A program made the translations under genes and the position numbers. A DNA stretch of 64,000 nucleotides from Synechocystis salina LEGE 00031 (GTDB lineage: Bacteria > Cyanobacteriota > Cyanobacteriia > Cyanobacteriales > Microcystaceae): positions 1 through 64,000 of the forward strand of contig NZ_JADEVV010000008.1 of the NCBI RefSeq assembly GCF_015207985.1, written 5' to 3'. Below are positions 55,889 to 64,000 of this stretch, one piece after another; positions within the stretch are counted from its first letter, which is position 1, and each line of letters starts with the position of its first letter. The notes beneath the pieces were generated by a model, which saw only the letters and a list, made by a program, of their open reading frames with translations, was not told the origin of the DNA and did not search any database.

Positions 55889-56779
55889 CTATTGGCGGGG
55901 TAAATGCAATTTCGGATCCTGGGCCGCCCAACCAACGGGGGATTGGACCCTTACCTCGAAATGGAGATGGGATGGGGCAATATCTGGCCGGCCAGTGCTG
56001 CCGACGTAGCCAATGACCTTGCCAGCGGGGACTTTTTCCCCAGGGCCCACCGCAAAGCGACTGAGATGGGCATAGCGGGTTTGGCGGCCGTTGCCATGGT
56101 CAATGACCACTAGGAAACCATAGGCCCCTTCCTGGCTAACTAAAATTACCTCCCCAGCGGCGGCGGCCATAACGGGGGTATCCAGGGGAGCTAGCAAATC
56201 TACCCCACTGTGAAAAAAGGCATCTTCCCCGGCCCCTTGGTTTTGCCAGCCGTAATCTAGGCCAATCTGGGCGGGGGACTGGATGGGCCATTGGGCCAAA
56301 CCTGTGTAATTATCCACCGCAGGGCTGGGCCGATTGCCCCAACTGATGCCGGGAATAAATGCCCGACCGGGCTTTTCTGTGCAACCGTTGATTTCAAATA
56401 AAATATCCGCCCGCAAGCCATAGGCCGCCGCCAGATCGCGCCAGGTGGCCCCCGCTGGCACGGTAACAAAACGACCGTTAAAAGGAGGAATTAAAATGGT
56501 TTGCCCTGGGGTGATAGAGCCGCTGGATAACTGACTGTTAACACTGATCAGGGTTTCCGCCACCAGTTGATATTTTTGAGCGATGCTATCGATGGTTTCC
56601 CCGGCTTTGACTACATGGGGAGTCATCCTCTTGGCGATCGGTTCGGGGCAAAGGTCAGTGAGGGGGGCAGTTTGGCCCTGGGTAAGGATGGGTGGAGTCG
56701 AAAATGACCCCAAGAGCAGAAAGGCCCCAACCATAGAGATTGTGGTCTTTGGCGATCGCCGTTGCCGTTTTGGTTGCAC
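55889..56779 (-). CDS. LysM-M23 peptidase (murein hydrolase or activator)
   Basis: From GTG 56779 the protein has 296 residues. A basic start and hydrophobic stretch give a signal peptide. Two LysM-like modules follow: HVVKAGETIDSIAQKYQLVAETLI and VPAGATWRDLAAAYGLRADILF. The M23 domain contains FFHSGVDLLAPLDTPVMAAAAGEV (zinc His and Asp) and SHLHFEV (second His pair). The zinc site looks complete, so it can be an endopeptidase. It acts in the periplasm on peptidoglycan. A TTG at 56833 would add 18 residues. Confidence 0.85.
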   Translation of the reverse strand: MQPKRQRRSPKTTISMVGAFLLLGSFSTPPILTQGQTAPLTDLCPEPIAKRMTPHVVKAGETIDSIAQKYQLVAETLISVNSQLSSGSITPGQTILIPPFNGRFVTVPAGATWRDLAAAYGLRADILFEINGCTEKPGRAFIPGISWGNRPSPAVDNYTGLAQWPIQSPAQIGLDYGWQNQGAGEDAFFHSGVDLLAPLDTPVMAAAAGEVILVSQEGAYGFLVVIDHGNGRQTRYAHLSRFAVGPGEKVPAGKVIGYVGSTGRPDIAPSHLHFEVRVQSPVGWAAQDPKLHLPRQ

Positions 56780-56981
56780 CTTCAAATTCAAAATATTGCT
56801 GACAAAATGTATGACTGACCAATTACTAATCAACGATAGCTAATATTCTGGGGGGCGTTGGTGAGGGGAAGCCAGAAATTTTTACGGCAAGGGAATGTAC
56901 CCTGACAACGACCATCGGATGCCACTGAGGCTGATGGCCAGGGACGGGGACGGGTAAAAATCTGTTTTTTAATTGACACAA

Positions 56982-58427
56982 CTACAGATCCGGTTGGCGA
57001 TCGTGCCATGCTGTAGCCTGCTCATAGGCATAGCCCACCCGAAATAGCATTTCTTCCCCTAGGACATTGCCCACCAGTTGTAGGCCAATGGGTAAATTAT
57101 TATCGTCAAAACCACAGGGCACACTCATGGCTGGTAACCCCGCCAAGTTCACCGGGATGGTCATCAAGTCGGAGAGATACATGCTGAGGGGGTCATCAGT
57201 TTTCTCTCCCGCTTTGAAGGCCGTGGTGGGGGCGGTGGGGCAAACCAACACGTCCACTTTGGTAAATGCCTGGTCAAAGTCCTGTTTAATTAGGGTTCTT
57301 ACCTTTTGGGCCTTGAGGTAATAGGCGTCATAGTAACCAGCGGACAGGGCATAGGTACCGAGCATAATGCGCCGTTTAACTTCCGCCCCAAATCCCTTCG
57401 CCCTGGTGTGGGTGTACATATCCATTAAATTGTCCGCCTCCGTCCGGAGGCCATAGCGCACCGCATCGTAACGGGCTAGGTTAGCTGACGCTTCGGAAGG
57501 GGCGATCACATAGTAGGCCGCAATGCCGGAACGGAAACGGGGGCAGTTTATTTCTTCAATGCTGGCTCCCAATTCCTGCAGTTTGGCGATCGCCGCTTGC
57601 ACTGCTTGGTTAACGCTGTCGTCCAGACCATCTCCAAAGGCATCCATAATTACCCCCACTTTCACTCCTTTGAGGTCGGGCTTAAGGGCTTGGGTGTAAT
57701 CGGGAATGGGCACATCTAAACTGGTGGAATCCCTGCTGTCATGGCCGGCGATCGCCTGGAGCAGAATAGCCGCATCCTCCACCCGCCGGGCAAAGGGGCC
57801 AATTTGGTCCAAGGAAGAGGCATATGCCACCAAGCCAAAACGGGAGACTAAACCATAGGTCGGTTTCATGCCTACCACCCCACAGAGGGAGGCCGGTTGG
57901 CGAATGGATCCCCCCGTGTCGGAGCCCAAAGCAATCAAACATTCATCCGCTGCTACGGCCGCTGCCGATCCCCCGGAGGACCCCCCCGGCACCCTGGTCA
58001 AATCCCAAGGATTAGCGGTGACTTGATAGCCAGAATTTTCCGTGGAACTGCCCATGGCAAATTCGTCCAAATTGGTCTTCCCCACCATCACCGCCCCGGC
58101 CTTTTGCAACTTCTCCGTCACCGTGGACTCGTAGGGGGGCACAAAACCTTGCAAAATTTTGGAAGCACAGGTGGTGACAATGCCCTTGGTGCACAGATTA
58201 TCCTTAATGCCAATGGGAATGCCCGCCAGTAGGCCAATGGGTTCCCCCGCCGCAATTTTGGCGTCTACTTGTTCCGCCTGGGCGATCGCCTGGGGTGCCG
58301 TCACCTGCAAAAAGCTTTTCAATCTGTCGTCCACCGCTTCAATCCGCGCCAAACTCGCCTGGGCAACGGCAACGGCGGAAATTTCTTGATCTATTAATTT
58401 TTGGTGCAGGGCACGAATAAGCGACAT
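56982..58427 (-). CDS. gatA: Glutamyl-tRNA(Gln) amidotransferase subunit A
   Basis: The protein has 481 residues. The amidase signature is complete: [10 protein letters not shown] with the catalytic Lys, then [36 protein letters not shown] containing both catalytic serines. It supplies ammonia for Gln-tRNA(Gln) synthesis in the GatCAB complex. gatB and gatC are not in this window, as is common in cyanobacteria. The gene is separate from its neighbours (gaps of 127 and 202 bases). Confidence 0.95.
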   Translation of the reverse strand: MSLIRALHQKLIDQEISAVAVAQASLARIEAVDDRLKSFLQVTAPQAIAQAEQVDAKIAAGEPIGLLAGIPIGIKDNLCTKGIVTTCASKILQGFVPPYESTVTEKLQKAGAVMVGKTNLDEFAMGSSTENSGYQVTANPWDLTRVPGGSSGGSAAAVAADECLIALGSDTGGSIRQPASLCGVVGMKPTYGLVSRFGLVAYASSLDQIGPFARRVEDAAILLQAIAGHDSRDSTSLDVPIPDYTQALKPDLKGVKVGVIMDAFGDGLDDSVNQAVQAAIAKLQELGASIEEINCPRFRSGIAAYYVIAPSEASANLARYDAVRYGLRTEADNLMDMYTHTRAKGFGAEVKRRIMLGTYALSAGYYDAYYLKAQKVRTLIKQDFDQAFTKVDVLVCPTAPTTAFKAGEKTDDPLSMYLSDLMTIPVNLAGLPAMSVPCGFDDNNLPIGLQLVGNVLGEEMLFRVGYAYEQATAWHDRQPDL

Positions 58428-58554
58428 AGGGAAAGAGCCAGATTTACCTCCCCCAGTCTATCAGTAAGCCTGCCTAGCAAAAAAGGAAAGATGACTCAGA
58501 CACCTTCCCTTCCACAACGAATGAAATCTTAAATTTAGATAATTCAGCAAAAGT

Positions 58555-58806
58555 TTAACGAGGGGTTCTCGGTCTTGCTTTATTAACTTTGAGATCCCGC
58601 CCCATCCATTCGGCTCCATCCAGAGCTTCAATGGCGGCCGCTTCTTCCGTTTCGGAAGACATTTCAACAAAACCGAAGCCCCGCATGCGACCAGTTTCCC
58701 GATCAGTGGGGAGTTGAACCCGCTTAACAGTGCCGTATTCGGAGAAGACAGTCAAAACGTCATCTTCGGTGGCTTGATAAGAAAGGTTCCCGACATAAAT
58801 GGACAT
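58555..58806 (-). CDS. Small RRM RNA-binding protein (Rbp type)
   Basis: The protein has 83 residues and is a single RRM: SIYVGNLSYQATEDDVLTVF (RNP2 about 2-7) and RGFGFVEM (RNP1 about 42-49). The C-terminus is short and basic (NKARPRTPR) without a glycine-rich tail, so it is the type II/short Rbp form of cyanobacteria. Such proteins bind mRNAs, including photosystem mRNAs, and several are cold-induced. Its long upstream region (228 bases to the next gene) could carry the cold or light control. Confidence 0.92.
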   Translation of the reverse strand: MSIYVGNLSYQATEDDVLTVFSEYGTVKRVQLPTDRETGRMRGFGFVEMSSETEEAAAIEALDGAEWMGRDLKVNKARPRTPR

Positions 58807-59034
58807 AAATTAGCTCCAAAACCAGAGAAAAGAAAGAGAGTGGGTTTCGGAGAGAAGCCTGCTAAGCGTAACCATAAACAATGCACTAACACTCATAACA
58901 AGTGCGTCTACCGATCCTTAATCTCACTGGCTGATCATAGCACCAACCGCCAGAATTTGATGGCTAATTTGTCTAGATGTCTTCACAAGGGAGAATTTTC
59001 ACCAAAACCCTCCCCAGCCCTCGGTCAACTGACC

Positions 59035-60264
59035 CTAGGATTTGCCCAAAAGGGGCTTCCATTTGTCCGGTTCAAAGGCTTCTCCTTTGAGCATACGATT
59101 CCAATACAACCAGGGCAAAACATGACGTTTTACTAGCCACATGCTCCAACGCTCCTGGGTGGGGTCAAAGGGAAAGCTGGATTTGGGCTGGCCGTCGTAG
59201 TCAAATTCCGCCATGATGGTTTTGCCGTAGCCAGTGACCAAGGGACAACAGGTGTAACCGCCATATTGTTCCGTGGGTTGTTTGCTGTTTAACAAGCCCA
59301 AAAGGTTGGTGGCCACCACGGGGGCCTGTTTCCGTACCGCCGCCGCTGTGCGGGATGTGGGCAGGGAAGAGGCATCCCCCAAACTAAATACATTGCTGTA
59401 GCGATTATGTTGCAGGGTGAATTTATCGACATCAACCCAACCACCGGTTGCCGCTGCCAGGGGACTGTTTTTAATAAAATCCGGGGCGGCCATGGGGGGC
59501 GCCACATGGATGATGTCGTAGGGCAGGGTGACTTCCGTTTCCCCATTGACAGTAAAGGTAGCTTCTTTGGTATCGGGATTAATGGCTTTGAGGTTATGGT
59601 GGTAGCGCACATCAATATCCTTGCTGGCTGCTACTTTTTCTAGGGACTCGCAGTAACCAGGGATGCCAAAGATTTTTCCCACCGCCACCCCATAGGTAAT
59701 GGTGGTTTTATCTCGCACACCATTTTTACGGAAGGTTTCGTCCGCTAGATACATAATTTTTTGCGGTGCGCCGGCACATTTAATCGGTGTGGCCGGAAAG
59801 GTAAAGAGGGCATTGCCTCCTTTGAAATTTTGCAACAGCTCCCAGGTGTAGGGGGCATAGCGGCGATCGTAGTTGCTGGTGACGCCATTTTTACCGAGGG
59901 ATTCCTGGAGCCCCGGAATTAGGTGCCAATTGATTTGAATGCCGGGACAAACCACCAGATATTCGTAGCTGAGACAACGGCCATCTTGGAGGGTGAGGGA
60001 ATTATTGTCCGGGTCGAAACTGGCGACGCTGGCTTTGATCCACTTGGCGCCGCTGGGAATGCAATCCTGCTCTGCTTTGATGGTGTCTTCCATGGCGAAG
60101 GCTCCCCCCCCCACTAAAGTCCAGGCTGGCTGGTAGTAGTGCTTATCGCAGGGTTCGACGATCGCCAGGTCGAGTTTGGGTTGCTGTTTTAATAACTGGG
60201 CGGCAACGGTGATACCTGCGGCTCCCCCTCCAACAACGATAATTTGATGGTTCAATGCAGTCAT
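59035..60264 (-). CDS. sqr: Sulfide:quinone oxidoreductase (type II)
   Basis: The protein has 409 residues. IIVVGGGAAGITVAAQLL is the FAD loop, PIKCAGAPQKIMYL holds one active-site Cys and GYTCCPLVTGYGKTIMAEFDY the other cysteines; the CAGAPQK pattern and the long C-terminal membrane-associating tail fit type II (SqrdL-like) SQR. It oxidises sulfide, passing electrons to plastoquinone at the membrane. No ArsR-type regulator is adjacent, unlike some cyanobacterial sqr loci. Confidence 0.85.
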   Translation of the reverse strand: MTALNHQIIVVGGGAAGITVAAQLLKQQPKLDLAIVEPCDKHYYQPAWTLVGGGAFAMEDTIKAEQDCIPSGAKWIKASVASFDPDNNSLTLQDGRCLSYEYLVVCPGIQINWHLIPGLQESLGKNGVTSNYDRRYAPYTWELLQNFKGGNALFTFPATPIKCAGAPQKIMYLADETFRKNGVRDKTTITYGVAVGKIFGIPGYCESLEKVAASKDIDVRYHHNLKAINPDTKEATFTVNGETEVTLPYDIIHVAPPMAAPDFIKNSPLAAATGGWVDVDKFTLQHNRYSNVFSLGDASSLPTSRTAAAVRKQAPVVATNLLGLLNSKQPTEQYGGYTCCPLVTGYGKTIMAEFDYDGQPKSSFPFDPTQERWSMWLVKRHVLPWLYWNRMLKGEAFEPDKWKPLLGKS

Positions 60265-60454
60265 GGTGTTTGGCTAAAATCCGATAATCTCTTTTGCTTC
60301 AGACTGTTGTCGTACAGTTTGATCTTTATTTTGCCCTAGGGCCCGGCTCCCGGAAAAAATTTAATCCTTTTTCTGGCGATTGCCCTTGGTCTGGCCCGCT
60401 CCTAGGAGTGACCCTTGATCCAGCAACCATCGATGTTTTTGGTATTTTTTCCCC

Positions 60455-61231
60455 ATGGACAATTCCCTGATTAGTGAAGTGTGGCGGCAAAGTTTGGCCT
60501 TCCCCTGGCTTACCGGTATTGTGCTCAATAGTTTGCTGTTGGCCTTTGCGGCGATCGCCCCAAAGAAGCTTTTAACCACTGCGGGTTACGGCCATGCCTG
60601 GGTGCTGGGGGTAATCATTTGGGCCGCCCTGGGCTGGCAAGGGTACCTGGTAGTTTTAGCCTATTTTTTGGTGGGTTCCGCGGTCACCCGCATTGGCCAA
60701 GCGGAAAAGGAAGCCGCTGGCATTGCTGAAAAAAGATCCGGCCAACGAGGCCCGGAAAATGTCTGGGGTTCTGCCTTGACTGCTGCTTTCTGTGCCCTGG
60801 CGATCGCCTTTGGTCCGCAGGAGTGGCAACCCTGGTTAGCGTTGGGTTACGTCGCTAGTTTTAGCACCAAGTTATCGGACACCACCGCCAGCGAAGTGGG
60901 CAAAGCCTACGGTAAAAGCACTTTTTTAATTACCACCCTGCAACCAGTGCCGAGGGGAACAGAGGGAGCAGTGAGTGTGGAAGGCACCGTGGCGGGATTT
61001 GTGGCCGGGTTAGCTCTGGCATTTTTAGGGTACGGCTTGGGATTGATCACCCTAGGGGGCGTTATGTTCTCCACCCTGGCCGCCTTTGGGGCCACCAACC
61101 TAGAGAGTGTGATTGGGGCAACCTTGCAAAACAAATGGCCCTGGCTCACCAATGAAGTAGTTAACGGCATTAACACTTTCCTAGGCGCGGCGATCGCCAT
61201 CGGCATGGCAGCTACGGCCCAGTTGATTTAA
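60455..61231 (+). CDS. DUF92/VTE6-like phytyl-phosphate kinase
   Basis: The protein has 258 residues with about seven hydrophobic helices. The DUF92 blocks are present: RGPENVWGSALTAAFCALAIAFG, then YVASFSTKLSDTTASEVGKAYGK and PRGTEGAVSVEGTVAGFVAG. In PCC 6803 the homolog is the VTE6-type kinase that makes phytyl diphosphate for tocopherol and phylloquinone. ruvA follows 12 bases downstream, as in PCC 6803. Confidence 0.88.
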   Translation: MDNSLISEVWRQSLAFPWLTGIVLNSLLLAFAAIAPKKLLTTAGYGHAWVLGVIIWAALGWQGYLVVLAYFLVGSAVTRIGQAEKEAAGIAEKRSGQRGPENVWGSALTAAFCALAIAFGPQEWQPWLALGYVASFSTKLSDTTASEVGKAYGKSTFLITTLQPVPRGTEGAVSVEGTVAGFVAGLALAFLGYGLGLITLGGVMFSTLAAFGATNLESVIGATLQNKWPWLTNEVVNGINTFLGAAIAIGMAATAQLI

Positions 61232-61243
61232 AAGCAAACTAGT

Positions 61244-61879
61244 ATGATTCAGTTTCTCCACGGCCAAGTTATTACAGTCACAAAAAATATTCAGAACCGT
61301 TGGTTTTTAATTTTGTCCGTTAATGGGGTGGGTTATGAGTTGCAGGTGCCCCATTCTTTAGCCCAACAATGGACTCCGCCGCCCCCGGAACCCCAACAGG
61401 TTTTTACCCACCTCTTGGTACGTCAAGACCAGATGGCCCTATTTGGTTTTGGCCGCCTGGCGGAAAGGGATTTATTTGGTCAATTGATGGGGGTAACCGG
61501 CATCGGGGCCCAGTTGGCGATCGCCTTAATTGAAACGCTGGGTTTTGAAGGTTTGGTGCAGGCAGTGGTGACGGGCAATATCAAACAATTATGTCAAACG
61601 CCGGGGGTAGGGAAAAAGGGAGCGGAACGGTTAGCCCTGGAGCTGAAAAGTAAGTTATCCCAATGGCACAAGCTACAAATGGGGGCTGGGGAAATTGACT
61701 CTGCCCTGCCCCAGACTGCCCTACTGGAAGACCTAGAAATGACCCTATTGGCCTTGGGTTACAGTCAGACGGAAATCCAGCAGGCGATCGCCATGGTCAG
61801 CCAATTTCCAGAGGTGGCCCAGAGCGACGATCCTGAAATTTGGATCCGCCAGGCGATCGGTTGGTTAAGTGATCATTGA
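61244..61879 (+). CDS. ruvA: Holliday junction helicase subunit RuvA
   Basis: The protein has 211 residues. Three domains are visible: an OB-like start (NGVGYELQVPHSLAQQ, VRQDQMALFGF), the tandem helix-hairpin-helix middle (LMGVTGIGAQLAIALIETLG and QTPGVGKKGAERLALELKSKL) and a C-terminal helix bundle that contacts RuvB. It binds four-way junctions and recruits RuvB. The stop overlaps the end of the convergent mscL by 7 bases. Confidence 0.96.
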   Translation: MIQFLHGQVITVTKNIQNRWFLILSVNGVGYELQVPHSLAQQWTPPPPEPQQVFTHLLVRQDQMALFGFGRLAERDLFGQLMGVTGIGAQLAIALIETLGFEGLVQAVVTGNIKQLCQTPGVGKKGAERLALELKSKLSQWHKLQMGAGEIDSALPQTALLEDLEMTLLALGYSQTEIQQAIAMVSQFPEVAQSDDPEIWIRQAIGWLSDH

Positions 61880-62310
61880 GGGGGGAATTGCTGACTTTCT
61901 AAAGTCGTAATTAAACGATTAATGGAATCGGTTAAATTAGTTTGGGCTTCTAGCATCGGATCTGGCTTCACTTCCGCCACAATTTCTTCCTCCACTGCTT
62001 TTTTACGTTGCATTTTTTCGATGGCTTTAATGATGAGGAAAATCACAAAAGCAATAATAATAAAATTCACCACTGCAATCACTAATTCCCCTAAACCTAA
62101 GGGTAAATCCTGTAATTGACTGACACCGGCTTGATCCAGCACTGGTTGGAGCAAAATTGCCATTAACCAAGCTACAAATGCATTAACAATGTTGGTAAAA
62201 GCACCACCAATTACTACGGCTACGGCCAGATCTACCACGTTACCCCGCAGGATAAAATCCTTAAAGTCCCGCCAGAATCCACCGGCCCCTTGTCGTCCAC
62301 TTTTAGCCAT
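61873..62310 (-). CDS. mscL: Large-conductance mechanosensitive channel
   Basis: The protein has 145 residues. Two membrane helices are present: FILRGNVVDLAVAVVIGGAFTNIV (TM1 with the RGNVVDLAVAV motif) and VNFIIIAFVIFLIIKA (TM2), then a charged cytoplasmic helix. MscL opens on membrane stretch and protects against osmotic downshock. A run of basic and glutamate residues follows TM2 as usual. Confidence 0.96.
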   Translation of the reverse strand: MAKSGRQGAGGFWRDFKDFILRGNVVDLAVAVVIGGAFTNIVNAFVAWLMAILLQPVLDQAGVSQLQDLPLGLGELVIAVVNFIIIAFVIFLIIKAIEKMQRKKAVEEEIVAEVKPDPMLEAQTNLTDSINRLITTLESQQFPPQ

Positions 62311-62436
62311 GGGTTTAACTCCTCTTTTGTACTAAAATATTGTTAATTATTCAGTGGTATCATAGCAGTTTTCAGCGCTACCATTAAATCGGTTGGGCAG
62401 ACGCTCAGCACTTAATTACCGAGACCATATTTGTCG

Positions 62437-63807
62437 ATGAAACCAACTGGTTGGAACCAATTTTTACTAGACATTACCCACGACTACAATCTACGGGGCA
62501 AGCTTAAGGAGGTATTTTTAGCTCGCTTTGCCTACGAACATTGGCGCAAGTCCGACCTGGAGGTGTGGGAGATTGCTGAGGCCGCTAGCCATGAAACTTA
62601 TAAAAAACAAATGACCCAAATTTACGGGGTTTTTGCCAATGATAAGCCAGGGGGTTGCCCAGAATTGGATGCCAGCAGTCGCGGACCAGGCAAGTTCCAA
62701 CTGTTGCGGGATTGGTTTAAGGAGGTCAAATATCCCCAATGGCAGAGTGAGCAATTGGCTGGCGGCATTAATGGCCTTACCCCAGCATTAACCGTTGGCC
62801 GGGGCAGTCCCCTGGGAGATAACGTCATCTATGTTCTACGGCTGCCCACGGAGCAACAATGTCTTGAGGAACTGACCAGGGGGGGAGCCCTATTGCGCAT
62901 TAAAGCTCCGGAAAAAATGGGCAAGACATCTCTATTGCAATTTTTGCTAGCGGAAGTGGAGGCAACGGGAGATCGCCATATTTATCTCAACCTCCAAACG
63001 GCGGAAAGTGCCATGTTTAGTAACCTGGATAAATTTTTACGGTGGTTCTGTGCCAACCTCAGTCGGGAATTGGGCATTAAACCCAATTTAGATGACTATT
63101 GGGACGAAGAATTGTTTGGCAGTTTAGTTAGTTGTAAAACCTACGTACAAGATTATTTACTTGGTCAAACTGACCGGGCGTTGGTGTTGGCTATTGATAA
63201 CCTAGACCGCTTATTTGAGTTTCCTGTCATTGCCCAGGACTTCCTGCCCATGTTGCGCTATTGGCATGAAGAAAGTAATAACTTGGCCCAATGGCAAAAA
63301 CTCCGTTTAATCATTGCCAATTCCACCGAAGCCTATGTCAAGCTAGATGCCAATCAATCCCCCTTTAATGTGGGGCGTCAGTGGAAATTAACTGGCTTCA
63401 CCAAGGAGCAAATTCTCCAACTGAAAAGCGCCTATGGTTTTGATGAAAATCAAATTGAAGAAGAAAATTTATTGAATTTAGGCGAACTGGTGGGGGGCCA
63501 TCCCTATCTGATTCGTTTGGCGTTGGATGCGGTACAGAAGACCAGTGTAGATCTAACAACCATTTTGGCCAATGCGGTTACCCAGAGCGGTATTTATAGC
63601 AATCATCTCCGCCGTCTTTGGGGCTTACTGACGGGGACGCCGGATTTGGCCGCCAGCATGAAGCAGGTGGTTAACAGTGACAGTCCGGTGCAGTTGGACC
63701 CCCCCATTGCCTACCGCTTGGAAAGCATGGGGCTAGTGACCCTCAGTGGCGATCGGTGCAGTGCTAGCTGTCCTTTGTACCAGCGTTATTTCCATGAACA
63801 GTTGTAA
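62437..63807 (+). CDS. AAA_35-type ATPase with vMAP-like N-terminal domain
   Basis: From ATG 62437 the protein has 456 residues. Residues 1-105 contain VFLARFAYEHWRKSDLEVW and WEIAEAASHETYKKQM, a helical domain resembling the N-terminal region of vWA-MoxR-associated proteins. An AAA-like domain follows, with APEKMGKTSLLQFLL (P-loop variant GKTS, about 150-164), LVLAIDNLDRLFE (Walker B) and QWKLTGFTKEQILQLKSAYGF, the AAA_35 sensor region. Many such proteins carry effector domains; here none is recognised after about 340, where a helix-rich tail (TSVDLTTILANAV..) remains. The frame is open 2 codons upstream (TTG). Function is unknown; links to conflict systems are family inference. Confidence 0.65.
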   Translation: MKPTGWNQFLLDITHDYNLRGKLKEVFLARFAYEHWRKSDLEVWEIAEAASHETYKKQMTQIYGVFANDKPGGCPELDASSRGPGKFQLLRDWFKEVKYPQWQSEQLAGGINGLTPALTVGRGSPLGDNVIYVLRLPTEQQCLEELTRGGALLRIKAPEKMGKTSLLQFLLAEVEATGDRHIYLNLQTAESAMFSNLDKFLRWFCANLSRELGIKPNLDDYWDEELFGSLVSCKTYVQDYLLGQTDRALVLAIDNLDRLFEFPVIAQDFLPMLRYWHEESNNLAQWQKLRLIIANSTEAYVKLDANQSPFNVGRQWKLTGFTKEQILQLKSAYGFDENQIEEENLLNLGELVGGHPYLIRLALDAVQKTSVDLTTILANAVTQSGIYSNHLRRLWGLLTGTPDLAASMKQVVNSDSPVQLDPPIAYRLESMGLVTLSGDRCSASCPLYQRYFHEQL

Positions 63808-64000
63808 GGCGGTTAGCTGGGTTACTGTGGTATGGGTTCGATTTTGCCCTGGGTTAATGCCCTAAAATGCCAGGGGTAGCTTTTCCCAGTCGGGCAATGG
63901 TGGAGAAATGGGACAAGAACTCGGTTAACAAGGCCGTAGTAACCCGAAAAATTTGCAAACCCTGCCTGATTTGACCAATTTGTTCTAACAGTTCGCCCTA

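Noticed and set aside
63808-64000. Minus-strand open stretch of about 47 codons at the right edge (GELLEQIGQIRQ..)
   Set aside because: It reads like protein but the frame begins with a TAG at the window edge and has no ATG, GTG or ribosome site, so it cannot be called a gene from here.

Overview
The window looks like chromosomal DNA from a unicellular cyanobacterium of the Synechocystis sp. PCC 6803 type. Three things point there. The HIP1 octamer GCGATCGC recurs throughout, inside and between genes. Oxygenic photosynthesis genes are present (psbN, psbH, petC, petA and a one-helix high-light-inducible protein). The gene content and order match PCC 6803 blocks I remember: the icfG cluster, the petC-petA block, and the uvrC/lipA/aat/gap1/gcvH/gatA/ruvA block. 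As far as I recall PCC 6803 does not join these blocks this way and has no restriction-modification pair at this place, so I read this as a close relative rather than that strain. No rRNA, tRNA or CRISPR array was found.

Layout. 1-350: remnants of two unrelated insertion sequences. 348-15313: a DUF6717-like protein, then a long minus-strand run: an orphan dCache membrane protein, a solute-binding lipoprotein, an AEC permease, a LarA-like protein, and the icfG partner-switching cluster (RsbW-like kinase, SpoIIE/PP2C phosphatase, two STAS antagonists) interleaved with glgX, an AGE-fold epimerase, a DJ-1 protein, a CMD-fold protein and a SnoaL-like protein. 15827-22117: a plus-strand accessory run of mostly exported proteins (ABM monooxygenase, two paralogous cupins around an XapX protein, a TIM-barrel epimerase, an alpha/beta hydrolase, an orphan TRAP-type binding protein, a WD40-like protein). 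22135-24534: a GlcG/HbpS protein, an SDR, a chimeric gene relict joined at a HIP1 site, and a YCII protein. 24599-27567: psbN, psbH, petC-petA and a DUF3110 protein. 27724-50000: housekeeping (murQ, site-2 protease, JAMM protease, amidase, uvrC, UbiB kinase, pabC-fabG, lipA, aat, gap1, LCP, LptF/G, hliC). 50067-55299: nspC, a SinI-like restriction-modification pair, rqcH. 55393-64000: gcvH, LysM/M23 peptidase, gatA, an RRM protein, sulfide:quinone reductase, VTE6-like kinase, ruvA, mscL and a vMAP/AAA_35-like ATPase.

How the genes work together. The icfG cluster is a phosphorylation switch in which kinase, phosphatase and two antagonists probably tie a periplasmic signal to carbon and glycogen use (glgX lies inside it). 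The 15.8-22.1 kb run is the best candidate for an undescribed system: its products are mainly periplasmic, with one sugar-epimerase-like and one hydrolase-like cytosolic enzyme and no obvious permease. The restriction-modification pair is the clearest acquired insertion. The 77-codon relict at 23853 is the clearest sign of local recombination: it carries the Tat signal of one neighbour and the C-terminus of another, fused in frame exactly at GGCGATCGCC.
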